IMG/VR virus record: IMGVR_UViG_3300031977_002656
Location: 1-30,022 of that record
Length of the DNA: 30,022 nt
Strand: one strand, 5' to 3'
Origin: a virus
The notes beneath the pieces were generated by a model that made no database searches, was not told where the DNA came from, and saw only the letters and a list, made by a program, of their open reading frames with translations. The position numbers were made by a program, and so were the translations under genes. Shown piece after piece: positions 20,418-28,002 of this stretch (its first letter is position 1; each line of letters starts with the position of its first letter).

Positions 20418-20904
20418 TGGCAATCCTCACAATGTCGTCCCGCAGGTCCTCGATGAGCTGCGCCTTCATCTTACGCACTGGCCTGCGGACCAGGTCGACG
20501 ATGGGCGACCGCTTAGGCTTGTTGTCGCGCACGCGGAGCGTCAGGTCGTCCAGGTCCTCGCCCTGCCGCTTCTCGCTGATCTCCAGCTGCTCGCGTTGCG
20601 AGAGGCCCGTCAGGTGAGACCGGATGAAGTAGACGTAGCGGGCGCTGTTCTCGAAGCGGACGGAGATCCGCGACGGGCGGACCTCGACGATGACGTCGGT
20701 GAACAGGTCGCGGCTGTGCGTCTTCCGCGTGGGCTGGCCGTCCTTGAAGCGACGCGCGACGGGCCAGCGCTCGCGGGCCTCGTCGCGCAGCTTCGTCGAC
20801 TCGGCCACCAGGCGGTCCACCAGCGGCTTGTAGGTGGGCATCTGGAGCAGCCGGGCGACGTACTTCTCCAGCGCGGGGTCGACCTTGATGGTGAAGTCCG
20901 CCAT
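20407..20904 (-). CDS. minor tail or neck-type protein
   Basis: The 165-residue protein lies between the tail chaperones and the tape measure, with a TGATG overlap at its start and an 11-base overlap at its end. It is charged, with strands (DVIVEVRPSRISVRFENSARYVYFIR) flanked by helices, and a basic C terminus (KPKRSPIVDLVRRPVRKMK). The shape resembles HK97 gp10-type neck proteins, but the place is unusual for one. The family is uncertain. Confidence 0.5.
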   Translation of the reverse strand: MADFTIKVDPALEKYVARLLQMPTYKPLVDRLVAESTKLRDEARERWPVARRFKDGQPTRKTHSRDLFTDVIVEVRPSRISVRFENSARYVYFIRSHLTGLSQREQLEISEKRQGEDLDDLTLRVRDNKPKRSPIVDLVRRPVRKMKAQLIEDLRDDIVRIANGR

Positions 20905-21424
20905 CAGTCCGACGTCATCCAGAAGTCCCGTCCGCGCTTCGTCGTCTTGGGCGTCTCGGCGTTGTGACGGATGCGCCAGTCGGCGAGCAGGACGACCCGC
21001 TCCCGATGCTCCAGCTCGTAGAACCATCGAGGGGGCTGGGCGTACTCTCGGCAGATGGCGAGCACGACGCGGTCTAAGGCGCCGCCTCGCCTGAGCCATT
21101 TCCCGCCTCGACGACCTCGTCCTCGGTCATCAGCCCCTCGGACAAGACCGTGAAGGCCAGCGCCCCAATGCCGGCGATCTGGTCGAGGGGGACGCCGCGG
21201 CCCAGGAGCTCGTCCAGGACGGCGCCGGCCCATCGTCCGACGTTCCACGAGTGGCGCTCGAGGGTCGCCGCAGGCTTCCCCGGTCCCTTCCAGCAGACGG
21301 CGAGGGCCGCCGCGGAGGCCCGCAAGCTGCTGTGCGCTCCGAGGCTGAAGACTTCCCATCGGACGGCCATGCTGCGGGGTGGAACAAGGGTGATTGAATG
21401 CTGACCGATCTGGTGATGGTCCAT
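20904..21424 (-). CDS. tail assembly chaperone GT-type frameshift product
   Basis: If ribosomes slip -1 at GGGAAAT (21104-21098), the first 109 codons from 21424 join a second frame that runs to the TGA at 20906-20904, giving 173 residues. The added part (WLRRGGALDRVVLAICREYAQ ... DWRIRHNAETP) is rich in helix and has no good start of its own. This matches lambda G/GT and many siphoviruses, where the long form binds the tape measure protein. It directly precedes the neck-type and tape measure genes. Confidence 0.75.
21074..21424 (-). CDS. tail assembly chaperone (G-type, short form)
   Basis: The unslipped product is 116 residues (MDHHQIGQHSITLVPPRS...). Its C-terminal half is helical (DELLGRGVPLDQIAGIGALAF, TVLSEGLMTEDEVVEAG), as expected for tail chaperones, and it lies after the major tail protein gene. 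The ATG at 21424 has AGGAGAG upstream. It ends in EAGNGSGEAAP, right after the slip site. Confidence 0.75.
   Translation of the reverse strand: MDHHQIGQHSITLVPPRSMAVRWEVFSLGAHSSLRASAAALAVCWKGPGKPAATLERHSWNVGRWAGAVLDELLGRGVPLDQIAGIGALAFTVLSEGLMTEDEVVEAGNGSGEAAP
21098..21104 (-). promoter_or_regulatory. -1 programmed frameshift heptamer GGGAAAT
   Basis: In the zero frame the ribosome reads GCG GGA AAT; after slipping it reads GGG AAA TGG. This is the X XXY YYZ pattern, one base away from the lambda G/GT site (GGGAAAG). The zero-frame stop (TAG, 21076-21074) lies seven codons after the slip, and the other frame continues 64 codons. Confidence 0.75.
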
Positions 21425-21451
21425 TGTGCTCTCCTACGGTGTCGCTCGCCG

Positions 21452-21943
21452 TTAGGTCATGACCGGGTCGGCGTAGCTGGTGAAGCTGATGCTGATGCTG
21501 TCGGGCTCGCCCTCGGAGACGTCCGCGGTACAGGCGCAGTCGTCCAAGACGATGGTGTGGTCGGCGCTGTCGCCGAGGTCGGTTCCCTCGATGGTCAGCG
21601 TGATCTTGATGGTGTAGACGTCGCCGCTGCCCGAGGTGCTGGCGTTCGCGCTGTAGGCGTTCGTCTTTCGGATGAAGTCGAGCAGGGCGCCCGCGCTGGC
21701 GTCGCTGACGTCGGCCAGCATCGCCGAGAAGCTGCCGGTAACGAAGGTCTTCTCGCCCTTGCGGAGGGTGTGCAGGGTCCCGCGCGACTGGTAGACGTTG
21801 ACGGCCTTCTGCGACTCCTGGAGACCGCTGATGCTGAAGTCGCCCTGCGAGAAGGGGACGGTCAGGGTGACCGGCGTACCGGTGCCATCGGCGAGCTCGA
21901 TGGTCCCGTCGGTGAAGTGCTTGATGACGGTAGAAACAGCCAT
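21452..21943 (-). CDS. major tail protein
   Basis: The 163-residue protein is beta-rich and acidic-to-neutral (AVSTVIKHFTDGTIELADGTG, VTLTVPFSQGDFSISGLQ), with a single long helix (VSDASAGALLDFIRKTNAYS). The pattern fits the tube-forming major tail protein family, in which many copies stack around the tape measure. Its position between the tail-end completion gene and the tail chaperones is standard. It has AGGAGACCCTC upstream of the ATG. Confidence 0.8.
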   Translation of the reverse strand: MAVSTVIKHFTDGTIELADGTGTPVTLTVPFSQGDFSISGLQESQKAVNVYQSRGTLHTLRKGEKTFVTGSFSAMLADVSDASAGALLDFIRKTNAYSANASTSGSGDVYTIKITLTIEGTDLGDSADHTIVLDDCACTADVSEGEPDSISISFTSYADPVMT

Positions 21944-21955
21944 GAGGGTCTCCTG

Positions 21956-22396
21956 TCAGGCCAGGGCGAGCCGGTGGATGGCCCGGAAGGTGAGGGTGGT
22001 GAAGCAGAACTCCGACGCCGGGGAGAGCTCCCGCCGGGCGCCTTCGTAGAGGATATGCAGGTCGGTTCGGCTGATGCCCTCGACAGCGACGACGGCGGAC
22101 GCCTCCAGGGTCAGCAGGGTGTCCATGTCGGCGCGTTGCGCGTCGGGCCGGTAGCGACCCGCGACCTTGACCTGGACCGCGGTGTTCGCCATCAAGCCCT
22201 CCGAGGTCTTCTGTCGCTGAACCGCGCCCGTGTTGAGGTTGGTCGTCGGGACGTCGACCGCAAAGCTGCCATGCATGACCTGGCGGGGGTCGCTGCCGAA
22301 GATGTAGCCGGTGAAGCGACTCCGACGGAACCCCGCGGTCGCGTTGAGGGCGTTGTCCACGCGCTCGCGGACTTGCTTAGGGCTCAGGGCAGCCAT
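21956..22396 (-). CDS. probable tail terminator / head-tail joining protein
   Basis: The 146-residue protein begins with a helix (SPKQVRERVDNALNATAGFRR), then has beta segments (VQVKVAGRYRPDAQRADMDTLLTLE, quoted in part), as in tail terminator (gpU-type) proteins that cap the finished tail. It sits just before the major tail protein, where that gene is usually found. It overlaps the previous gene by 13 bases. The assignment rests on place and shape. Confidence 0.55.
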   Translation of the reverse strand: MAALSPKQVRERVDNALNATAGFRRSRFTGYIFGSDPRQVMHGSFAVDVPTTNLNTGAVQRQKTSEGLMANTAVQVKVAGRYRPDAQRADMDTLLTLEASAVVAVEGISRTDLHILYEGARRELSPASEFCFTTLTFRAIHRLALA

Positions 22397-23133
22397 CGGG
22401 TCCCGCCTCGGCCTCCCAGCCAGACCGTCGGGTCCGCTGCGGTGCGGTGGTGCGGATCGTCAGCGAAGCCGTCCTCGTCGTCGTCCATCAACGCCTTGAC
22501 CTCTTTCCAGGCGCTGCGGTACTGCTCGCGGTACTGCTGGGCGCGGAGCTCATAGGCTTCGTTCAGGCGCGTCGAGAGGTCCTCGAAGATGAGGGCCAGC
22601 GTCAGGTATAGGTGGCACTCGCGGAAGCTGTAGGGGCTCAGGACCAGGTTAGGCCGGCGCCCGCTGTTGACGATGCGGTTGGTGATCTCGACCCACGCCT
22701 CGTCGATGTAGTCCTGATAGTTGGACAGGCTGGTGATGACCGTCGAGCTCGACGGGTCCAGGCTGGAGGCCCGCCGGAACAGATCCAGGTCGGTCACCAC
22801 CGGCCACAACTGCCGGCGGACCAGCGCGGCGTCGTTGATCGGGTTGATGACCTGCCCGCCGACGGTCGCGGTCCACTTGATGGACCAGCCCTGCCCCAGG
22901 GACAAGTTCGCCGTCGTCGCCGCGGGGATGGTGTAGCTGGCCACGCTGGCCGACACGGTCGCGGCCTGGGCGTCGACGACCGCGGTCTTGTTCGCGTCAT
23001 ACACCGACACGGTCACCGCTGACGGGGTCACCAGGGACCCGTCGCGGTAGACGCGCAACTCGATGGTCTCGGCGACGTTTCGGACGATGAAACGAGGCCC
23101 AGGGAACCGAGCGGTGTAGACGGCGTCCTGCAC
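22384..23133 (-). CDS. head completion / connector-type protein
   Basis: The 249-residue protein has an N-terminal beta domain of about 100 residues (ETIELRVYRDGSLVTPSAVTV: Ig-like) and then a helical domain (NYQDYIDEAWVEITNRIV, LYLTLALIFEDLSTRLNEAY, AQQYREQYRSAWKEVKAL) typical of adaptor proteins that join portal and tail. An acidic DDDEDG follows. The GTG at 23133 is the only plausible start; the ribosome site is weak (AGGTA). Joining the two folds in one protein is less common. Confidence 0.55.
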   Translation of the reverse strand: MQDAVYTARFPGPRFIVRNVAETIELRVYRDGSLVTPSAVTVSVYDANKTAVVDAQAATVSASVASYTIPAATTANLSLGQGWSIKWTATVGGQVINPINDAALVRRQLWPVVTDLDLFRRASSLDPSSSTVITSLSNYQDYIDEAWVEITNRIVNSGRRPNLVLSPYSFRECHLYLTLALIFEDLSTRLNEAYELRAQQYREQYRSAWKEVKALMDDDEDGFADDPHHRTAADPTVWLGGRGGTRWLP

Positions 23134-23136
23134 TAC

Positions 23137-23583
23137 CTACGCGCCCGCGATGGGCAGCTGGTTGTAGATGACGGTGATGCGGATCGTTCCGGCGTTGAGC
23201 GTGCTGCTGCTGCCGTCGCCGAAGTTGGCGCCCGTCGCGGCGAAGGTGCCGATGATGTCGGTGCCAGCGTTCATGACCCGCTTGTTAGAGAGCGCGGTCT
23301 TCTGCGTGTAGCGGGTCGCCGCGGTGGCGGTCCCGTCGAACATGGACAGCGTCTCGAAGAAGGCGGTCGTGGTCCCGCTGATGCCGACCTTCAGCGTCAC
23401 GTTGGTGATGCCCGAGGCGGCGTTGTAGGGAGCGATGACGTCGACGAAACAGTCCTGCACCACCGCGCCCGCGGGCAGGTTGAACAGGGTCTGCGTTGAG
23501 GCGGTCGAGGCTTCCTTCAGGACGCTGAACGGGACGACGGCGTCGGCGCGGAGCAGGTTGCGCCCGATCTGGGACTTAGCCAT
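23137..23583 (-). CDS. beta-rich head protein, possible decoration or stabiliser
   Basis: The 148-residue protein is full of strands with Thr/Ala/Gly (FNLPAGAVVQDCFVDVIAPY, SGITNVTLKVGISGTT, IRITVIYNQLPIAGA), like a jelly roll. Its place among head genes, after the capsid gene, suggests a decoration or head-stabilising protein. The ATG at 23583 overlaps the end of the previous small gene by eight bases (ATGGCTAA). A longer reading to 23616 is out of keeping with this overlap. Confidence 0.6.
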   Translation of the reverse strand: MAKSQIGRNLLRADAVVPFSVLKEASTASTQTLFNLPAGAVVQDCFVDVIAPYNAASGITNVTLKVGISGTTTAFFETLSMFDGTATAATRYTQKTALSNKRVMNAGTDIIGTFAATGANFGDGSSSTLNAGTIRITVIYNQLPIAGA

Positions 23584-23734
23584 TGGTGGTCTCCTTCGCC
23601 GACTGGCGGCGGTCAATGTAGAGGGCAGTCTGGCGGGCCTTCTCCCGCGCCTTGTCGGGGCTCATGCCCTCGCGGCGCAAGCGGCCCTCGAAGCGTTCCA
23701 TCTTCCGCCGGATGTCCTCGCGCTCGCCGCTCAC
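23576..23734 (-). CDS. 52-residue basic helical protein
   Basis: This short gene was found in the gap between two larger ones. It starts at GTG (23734) in a GTGA overlap with the previous stop and ends at TAA (23578-23576), eight bases into the next gene. The product is a single charged helix (SGEREDIRRKMERFEGRLRR, then SPDKAREKARQTALYIDRR). Its role is unknown, but it could bind DNA or a capsid partner. The fit of both overlaps makes it likely to be real. Confidence 0.7.
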   Translation of the reverse strand: MSGEREDIRRKMERFEGRLRREGMSPDKAREKARQTALYIDRRQSAKETTNG

Positions 23735-24381
23735 TTCGAGCTCCTGCGGCGGGAGGTGGCGGGCTTCAGCGCGGCCTCGGCGGCCTTCTCGAAGGTGTCG
23801 ATGTCGGCCTGGATGGCCTTCAGGGACGACGCGGCGTAGGGGTTCACGTCAGCCCGGCCAGCAAAGCGGTCGCGCTGCTTGTGAAGGTCCTCGCGCATGG
23901 CCTCCAGGCCGGCGGCGTCGATGGCGGGGAGCAGGCCCCGCTCCACCAGGGACCAGCGCCAGGCGGCCCAACCGGCCTCGTCGATCTGACGGGTCCAGCG
24001 GTCACCGGCGCCGCTCCAGCTGACCCAGGCGTGCTCATGGTGCGTTCCACGCTGGCCAGGGTACGCGCGGACGTAGCCGGCGCCGTTGTCGGGGGTGTCC
24101 GTCGAGGTGGCCGCTGTCGGAGGCACGATCACCCATCCCTTCTGCTGCTGACGGGCGAGGGCGTAGGTCGCGTCGCCGTTCTTGCGGACGTTGTTCACGC
24201 CGGGCGCGTGGGGGAACTCGGCCAGCAGCGGGACGAAGCGCCCGTCGATCAGTTCATAGCCGCGGTTGGGATGCCAGCAGAGGCTGAACATCGGGCGGCT
24301 AATGCCCCGGACCTTAATGCGGTGCGCCGGTCCCGCGGTCGATTGCTGGACCGGGATGCTGGGTCGAAGGGTGACGGCCAT
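23731..24381 (-). CDS. head-region hypothetical protein
   Basis: The 216-residue protein has a beta-rich first half (IKVRGISRPMFSLCWHPNRGYEL, shown in part; GWVIVPP), a Trp-rich middle (HAWVSWSGAGDRW, WAAWRWSLVERG), and a Lys/Arg-rich helical end (DTFEKAAEAALKPATSRRRSSK). It follows the capsid gene and has AAGGAGAGCAC before its ATG. No family is recognised; a minor capsid or head-associated protein is likely by position. Confidence 0.65.
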   Translation of the reverse strand: MAVTLRPSIPVQQSTAGPAHRIKVRGISRPMFSLCWHPNRGYELIDGRFVPLLAEFPHAPGVNNVRKNGDATYALARQQQKGWVIVPPTAATSTDTPDNGAGYVRAYPGQRGTHHEHAWVSWSGAGDRWTRQIDEAGWAAWRWSLVERGLLPAIDAAGLEAMREDLHKQRDRFAGRADVNPYAASSLKAIQADIDTFEKAAEAALKPATSRRRSSK

Positions 24382-24468
24382 GTGCTCTCCTTGGGAAAAG
24401 TGAGAGGGCGAGCTGCTGGACCGGAGAGCACCAATCGCAACAGCTCACCCCCTCGGGGGGGGGACGTC
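24382..24468 (-). other. intergenic stem-loops after the capsid gene
   Basis: Right after the capsid stop the minus strand reads ACGTCCCCCCCC with GAGGGGG able to fold back. Next, GAGCTGTTG pairs with CAGCAGCTC (9 bp, one T-G), and CACTTTT comes later. It may be a partial terminator or a 3' protecting structure that lets capsid mRNA build up. The ribosome site AAGGAGAGCAC for the next gene is at the end. Confidence 0.4.
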
Positions 24469-25392
24469 TTAGGCGTCGGTCTCGATCAGGACACCCATCG
24501 CATCCTGGAGCTCAGCAACGCCGAAGTAGGCGTTACCGATCAGGTCGGTGGTGTCACCGTGCGTGCGGTCGACGTCGATGACGACCGGACCGTTCGCCTG
24601 GACCTGGCCAGCCAGCATCGGGTTGGGAGCCATCCGGCCCTCGGCGTAGCCGATGGCGCCACGGACGAACATCGCGCCCTGGCGGCCCGTGCTGGTCGCG
24701 ACCTTGTCGGACTTGAAGATGTCCACGCCGGCGAACTCGCCGATGTAGCCCTGGCCCTTCGCCTCCAGCATGGCCTGGGTAGCGGGGACGAACTGAAGCG
24801 CCCCGCCCTCCTGCCGGATGCTGTTCTGGAGGTCGGAGACCTGGACCGGAGCGAGGACGGCCATCGGGCGACCGTTCACGTTGGACTGCTCCAGCTGGAA
24901 GATGGCGGCGAAGAAGTCGTCGACCGAGAGGTCCACGGTCGCGGTGCCGACGCTGTTGGAGAAGCTGCCGAAGAGGGCGCAGATCTGGCTGGTGACGGTC
25001 ATCTCGAAGGCGCCGGCGAAGTCGCCGACCAGCATGTCGAGGCTGGGGCCGCCGCCGGAGTTGGTCATGGCGGCGAGGTCGGAGAGGCCACGGTGGAGGA
25101 CGTAGCGGGCGACCGTAATCTCAGGCGCCAAATAGGTCAGATCGGTCTCGGAGAGCGGCGAGGTGGACTCGTTGCGGCTGCTCATCGTGTCGTAGCCGTC
25201 GATGCCCAGCAGGGGGACGCGAATGGTCTCCGAGCCGCTGCCGGCGATGTTGCCGTAGTTGACGATGGCCGGGTGGTTGTAGAGGCTCGCACGGTCGGCC
25301 AGCAGCAGGCTGACCTCGTTGTGGAGAATGGCCGCCAGACGGAGGTTTCCGTCCATCGAGGCAAAGGTGTACGGGGATCCGATAGTCGCCAT
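24469..25392 (-). CDS. major capsid protein
   Basis: The 307-residue protein is the probable shell subunit. It is the first large gene after scaffold, with mixed alpha/beta content and mostly acidic or neutral residues, and has typical capsid stretches (LAAILHNEVSLLLADRASLYN, ETIRVPLLGIDGYD, LSDLAAMTNSGGGPSLDML, ATQAMLEAKGQGYIGEFAGVD; each quoted in part). The end (DLIGNAYFGVAELQDAMGVLIETDA) fits a capsid P-domain closing strand. No N-terminal delta domain of HK97 length is seen, so a separate scaffold is used. The gene has its own likely promoter. Confidence 0.82.
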   Translation of the reverse strand: MATIGSPYTFASMDGNLRLAAILHNEVSLLLADRASLYNHPAIVNYGNIAGSGSETIRVPLLGIDGYDTMSSRNESTSPLSETDLTYLAPEITVARYVLHRGLSDLAAMTNSGGGPSLDMLVGDFAGAFEMTVTSQICALFGSFSNSVGTATVDLSVDDFFAAIFQLEQSNVNGRPMAVLAPVQVSDLQNSIRQEGGALQFVPATQAMLEAKGQGYIGEFAGVDIFKSDKVATSTGRQGAMFVRGAIGYAEGRMAPNPMLAGQVQANGPVVIDVDRTHGDTTDLIGNAYFGVAELQDAMGVLIETDA

Positions 25393-25513
25393 GAGGAATC
25401 AGCTCCAAAGCATGAGGGGGGGACGTTCTGATGCTTCGAGCCTGTACGCGTTTAACGGGGAGCGACCCGATCGGCTCTGTTGAGCGGTAGCCTACTCAGG
25501 CAGCGCGGACGCG
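25393..25513 (-). promoter_or_regulatory. capsid gene promoter and structured leader
   Basis: On the minus strand TTGACG (25517-25512, overlapping the end of the scaffold gene) and TAGGCT (25494-25489) are spaced 17 bp. AAGCAT and ATGCTT around the CCCCCCC tract can pair in the leader, before GGAG and the ATG at 25392. This would allow capsid to be made in excess over scaffold and portal. Confidence 0.5.
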
Positions 25514-26062
25514 TCAACCCTTCCCGAGCGTCTTCAGGACCGCCTCGCGGTGCTGCCGGTAGAGGTCGAGGTCCATGCTGGCCACGTTCAGCGACCCGTT
25601 GGCCTCGGGCTGGCGCAGGGCGCCGGCGTTGCTGTTAGGCATCGGCGGGGCCGCGGGCTGGGGCGCTCGGAGATGAGGACGCAGGGCCACCGGAGCGGCG
25701 TCGGGGTCACCGCGCCAGGCGGCGACGGCATCACCGAAGGCCGGTCGGCCCTCGGCGGGCAGGCGGTCGTAGCACCAGCGGACCAGGTCGCGGAGCTCGG
25801 CGTCCCCAATGCCATGCTGGGCCAGGACCTCGACGGTCTGGCGCTCCGTCCGCTCCGCTTGGAGAGCCTGGGACAGCTGCTCGACCTGACCGAGCACGGG
25901 GACGACCTGCTCCAGCTGAGACCGGAGCTCGGCGATCTGCGCCTCGGCCTCGCGGCGGGCCTCGTTCACCGCGGAGAAGCGGTCGTAGCTGACCTGCTGC
26001 TCGGTTGCGGGGGCTGCTTGGGCGGGCGGCGGGCTGGTCGGGGTCGTGTCGTCGGTGCTCAT
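25514..26062 (-). CDS. scaffold protein
   Basis: The 182-residue protein is rich in Pro/Ala/Gln at the start (TPTSPPPAQAAPATEQQ), then a long coiled coil (NEARREAEAQIAELRSQLEQ, LSQALQAERTERQTVEVLAQ), then a Pro-rich linker, and ends in a short helix (YRQHREAVLKTLGKG), the part that usually holds the capsid subunit. It lies directly upstream of the capsid gene. Scaffolds guide assembly and leave or are cut out; no protease is in the window, so exit without cutting is likely. AAGGAGAGCATT precedes the ATG. Confidence 0.75.
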   Translation of the reverse strand: MSTDDTTPTSPPPAQAAPATEQQVSYDRFSAVNEARREAEAQIAELRSQLEQVVPVLGQVEQLSQALQAERTERQTVEVLAQHGIGDAELRDLVRWCYDRLPAEGRPAFGDAVAAWRGDPDAAPVALRPHLRAPQPAAPPMPNSNAGALRQPEANGSLNVASMDLDLYRQHREAVLKTLGKG

Positions 26063-26072
26063 AATGCTCTCC

Positions 26073-26408
26073 TTAGTAGCTGGGCAGGGCGTCCGCGGTG
26101 CGCTGGACCCAGCGCTGGACCGCAGGGCCCCCTCGTCGATGGTGCTCGGACTCAGGCCGGCGTCGGAACCAGGCCGCCAGGGTCCGAACGCGGGACCGGC
26201 TGATCTCGTCGCCGAGCTCCGCGCGCAGGGACGGCGGGACCTGGACGCGTCGCCCGCCCTCGCGGCGCTCGATGGCCCGGCCCTGGGCCTCGGCGCGTCG
26301 GCGGGCCGTCCGCTTCGAGGTGACCGAGCCGCGCAGGTAGTAGTACCGGGTCTGGTCGCCCCATTGGTAGTAGGGCCCCGTCGCGTCAATGCCCGCGCGG
26401 ACAGGCAT
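26073..26408 (-). CDS. small basic phage protein with WGxxTRYYY motif
   Basis: The 111-residue protein begins PVRAGIDATGPYYQWGDQTR and goes on with SKRTARRRAEAQGRAIERRE. This Trp-Gly...Tyr-Tyr, then Ala...QGRAI pattern is found in many small or C-terminal phage domains near portal and prohead genes. Its role is unknown; the many Arg (RRRAEAQGR, RRRPESEHHRRGG) suggest nucleic acid contact. The ATG overlaps the portal stop by one base (TGATG). Confidence 0.65.
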   Translation of the reverse strand: MPVRAGIDATGPYYQWGDQTRYYYLRGSVTSKRTARRRAEAQGRAIERREGGRRVQVPPSLRAELGDEISRSRVRTLAAWFRRRPESEHHRRGGPAVQRWVQRTADALPSY

Positions 26409-27991
26409 CAGTAGCCGCCGCCCTCGGCGACGTCCTCGGCCAGCTGCTGGTCGAGCAGGCGCAGGCCATGATCAAGGCTCGCGCCCATTAGGCGCAGGCG
26501 GGCCGCGTGGGCGTCGTCGATGCGGTCCACCAGGTCGAAGAGCTCCTCCCGCGCAGCGCGGATCTCGTCGATGGCGTCCGCCCTGCCCTCGATGGCGTCG
26601 AGGGCTCGCCCGGCCTGGACGCGGCTGATGCCGGGGTTCAATCGGGCGTAGGCCCCGACCCGGCTGATGAGCCCCTTGTCCAGCAGCTCGAAGACGTCCT
26701 CTCGGCGGCTGCGGATCTCCTCGGGGGACAGCGGGACCTCCTTGTAGATGACGCGGTAGCCGCTCTCGGGCAGGTCGAGACCCAGGGCCCGGTTCAACAT
26801 GGCCGCGGTCTTCCCCATCAGCTCCTCGTCGCCGACCCGGAAGCTCGACCTGTAGGCCCGTTGCGCAGCCCGCTTGCCCTCGTTGGTTAGGCTGATGGCG
26901 ACGCCCGAGCGGGCCGTCCCGCCGAGTCGCTGGATGTCGGAGGCGGGGACGCCCGACTCCTGGGCCAGCCGGGCGACGATGTTCGACAGCGTCTCCTCCA
27001 GCTTCTCGACGTCAGCCCCCGCGTCCCACTGGCCGACCATCGGCTGCCCGGCGTCTTCGAGCTCCCGAGCCTGCCGCAGGATGAGCAGGGTCGCCGGGTC
27101 GGTCACGATCTCGCGGCGGGTCTGACCGGGCTGGCCAGTGACGTCGAGCGATGCGGGCTCCAGGTTGGCGACCCACCGCTGAGGCCAGCTGGCCTGTCGG
27201 AAGGTGTGCATCAGCATCTGATGCAGGACCGCGGCGTCCAGGCTGCCCTCGGCGAGCTCGCTCAACCGGTAGGGGTCGAAGAGGCGGTCCCCGACGCGCT
27301 CGGCGTGGTAGAGGACATAGGGGAGGAACGGGGACCCGTCGGCATAGCGGTAGGGGTAGCCCTCGCCCTCGTAGGTCTGGCCCAGGTACTGGACGGTCAG
27401 GTCCTCGCCGAGGCCATCGCCGTCCGCGCGGTGGATGCGGTAGTAAGGCTCGCCGATGATGGACAGGCACTCGACGGTCCAGATCTCCTCACCCGTGTGA
27501 GGGTCAAGCCGCAGCCGGTACTCGCGGATCATGACCGGCTTCGAGGGGTTCGCCGGCAGGGCCTGGGCCAGGACGAGGTCGACGTAGACCGGGCGGTAGT
27601 TCAGCGTCGGCGACACGTCGACGCGGACGAAGCATTCGCGCTGCCCGAGGACGTACTGCTGGACCCGCGCCATCATCGGCCACAGGCCCGCCTCCTCGGC
27701 GACCAGCGCGACCGCAGCCTCGGGGGCGTCATCGTGCAGGACCTCGGGGCTGTGCGAATAGAGGACGGACAGCTCTCGGATGATGCTGGCGAAGGGGTTC
27801 AAGGCCAGCGAGATCGGCCCCCAGGCCGAGGCCCTGACCGACCCGAGCTGGTTAGCCAACCGCTCCCGCAGGTCCTCCCTCCAGGTCCCGTCAAGCTGCC
27901 GACGGCGTCGGGAGCTCTCCTCCCACCGCTTGACCTCGTAGGGGTCGGAGGGCATCGGGGGGCTGGGGTTGGTCGGGTTGCGCGGGAACAT
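26408..27991 (-). CDS. portal protein
   Basis: The 527-residue protein should form the 12-fold ring through which DNA enters and leaves the head. It follows the large terminase, as usual. The ATG at 27991 (MFPRNPTNPSPP) is 12 bases after the terminase stop, with AAGG nearby. The sequence has typical portal features: NPFASIIRELSVLYSHSPEV, a beta wing (VYVDLVLAQAL), a helical crown, and late SGYRVIYKEVPLSPEEIRSR with LNPGISRVQAGRALDAI, as in portals of this kind. No fused MuF domain is seen. Confidence 0.82.
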   Translation of the reverse strand: MFPRNPTNPSPPMPSDPYEVKRWEESSRRRRQLDGTWREDLRERLANQLGSVRASAWGPISLALNPFASIIRELSVLYSHSPEVLHDDAPEAAVALVAEEAGLWPMMARVQQYVLGQRECFVRVDVSPTLNYRPVYVDLVLAQALPANPSKPVMIREYRLRLDPHTGEEIWTVECLSIIGEPYYRIHRADGDGLGEDLTVQYLGQTYEGEGYPYRYADGSPFLPYVLYHAERVGDRLFDPYRLSELAEGSLDAAVLHQMLMHTFRQASWPQRWVANLEPASLDVTGQPGQTRREIVTDPATLLILRQARELEDAGQPMVGQWDAGADVEKLEETLSNIVARLAQESGVPASDIQRLGGTARSGVAISLTNEGKRAAQRAYRSSFRVGDEELMGKTAAMLNRALGLDLPESGYRVIYKEVPLSPEEIRSRREDVFELLDKGLISRVGAYARLNPGISRVQAGRALDAIEGRADAIDEIRAAREELFDLVDRIDDAHAARLRLMGASLDHGLRLLDQQLAEDVAEGGGY

Positions 27992-28002
27992 CGGCAGGAC
28001 CT

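Noticed and set aside
19227-20456. Long plus-strand ORF of about 409 codons
   Set aside because: It is the shadow of the tape measure gene on the other strand, Leu/Gly/Arg-rich, and without a start signal.
23881-25431. Long plus-strand ORF of about 516 codons over the capsid region
   Set aside because: It is antisense to the capsid and head genes, full of Gly/Val/Arg/Asp as expected of the complement of GC-rich coding DNA, and has no ribosome site or family pattern.
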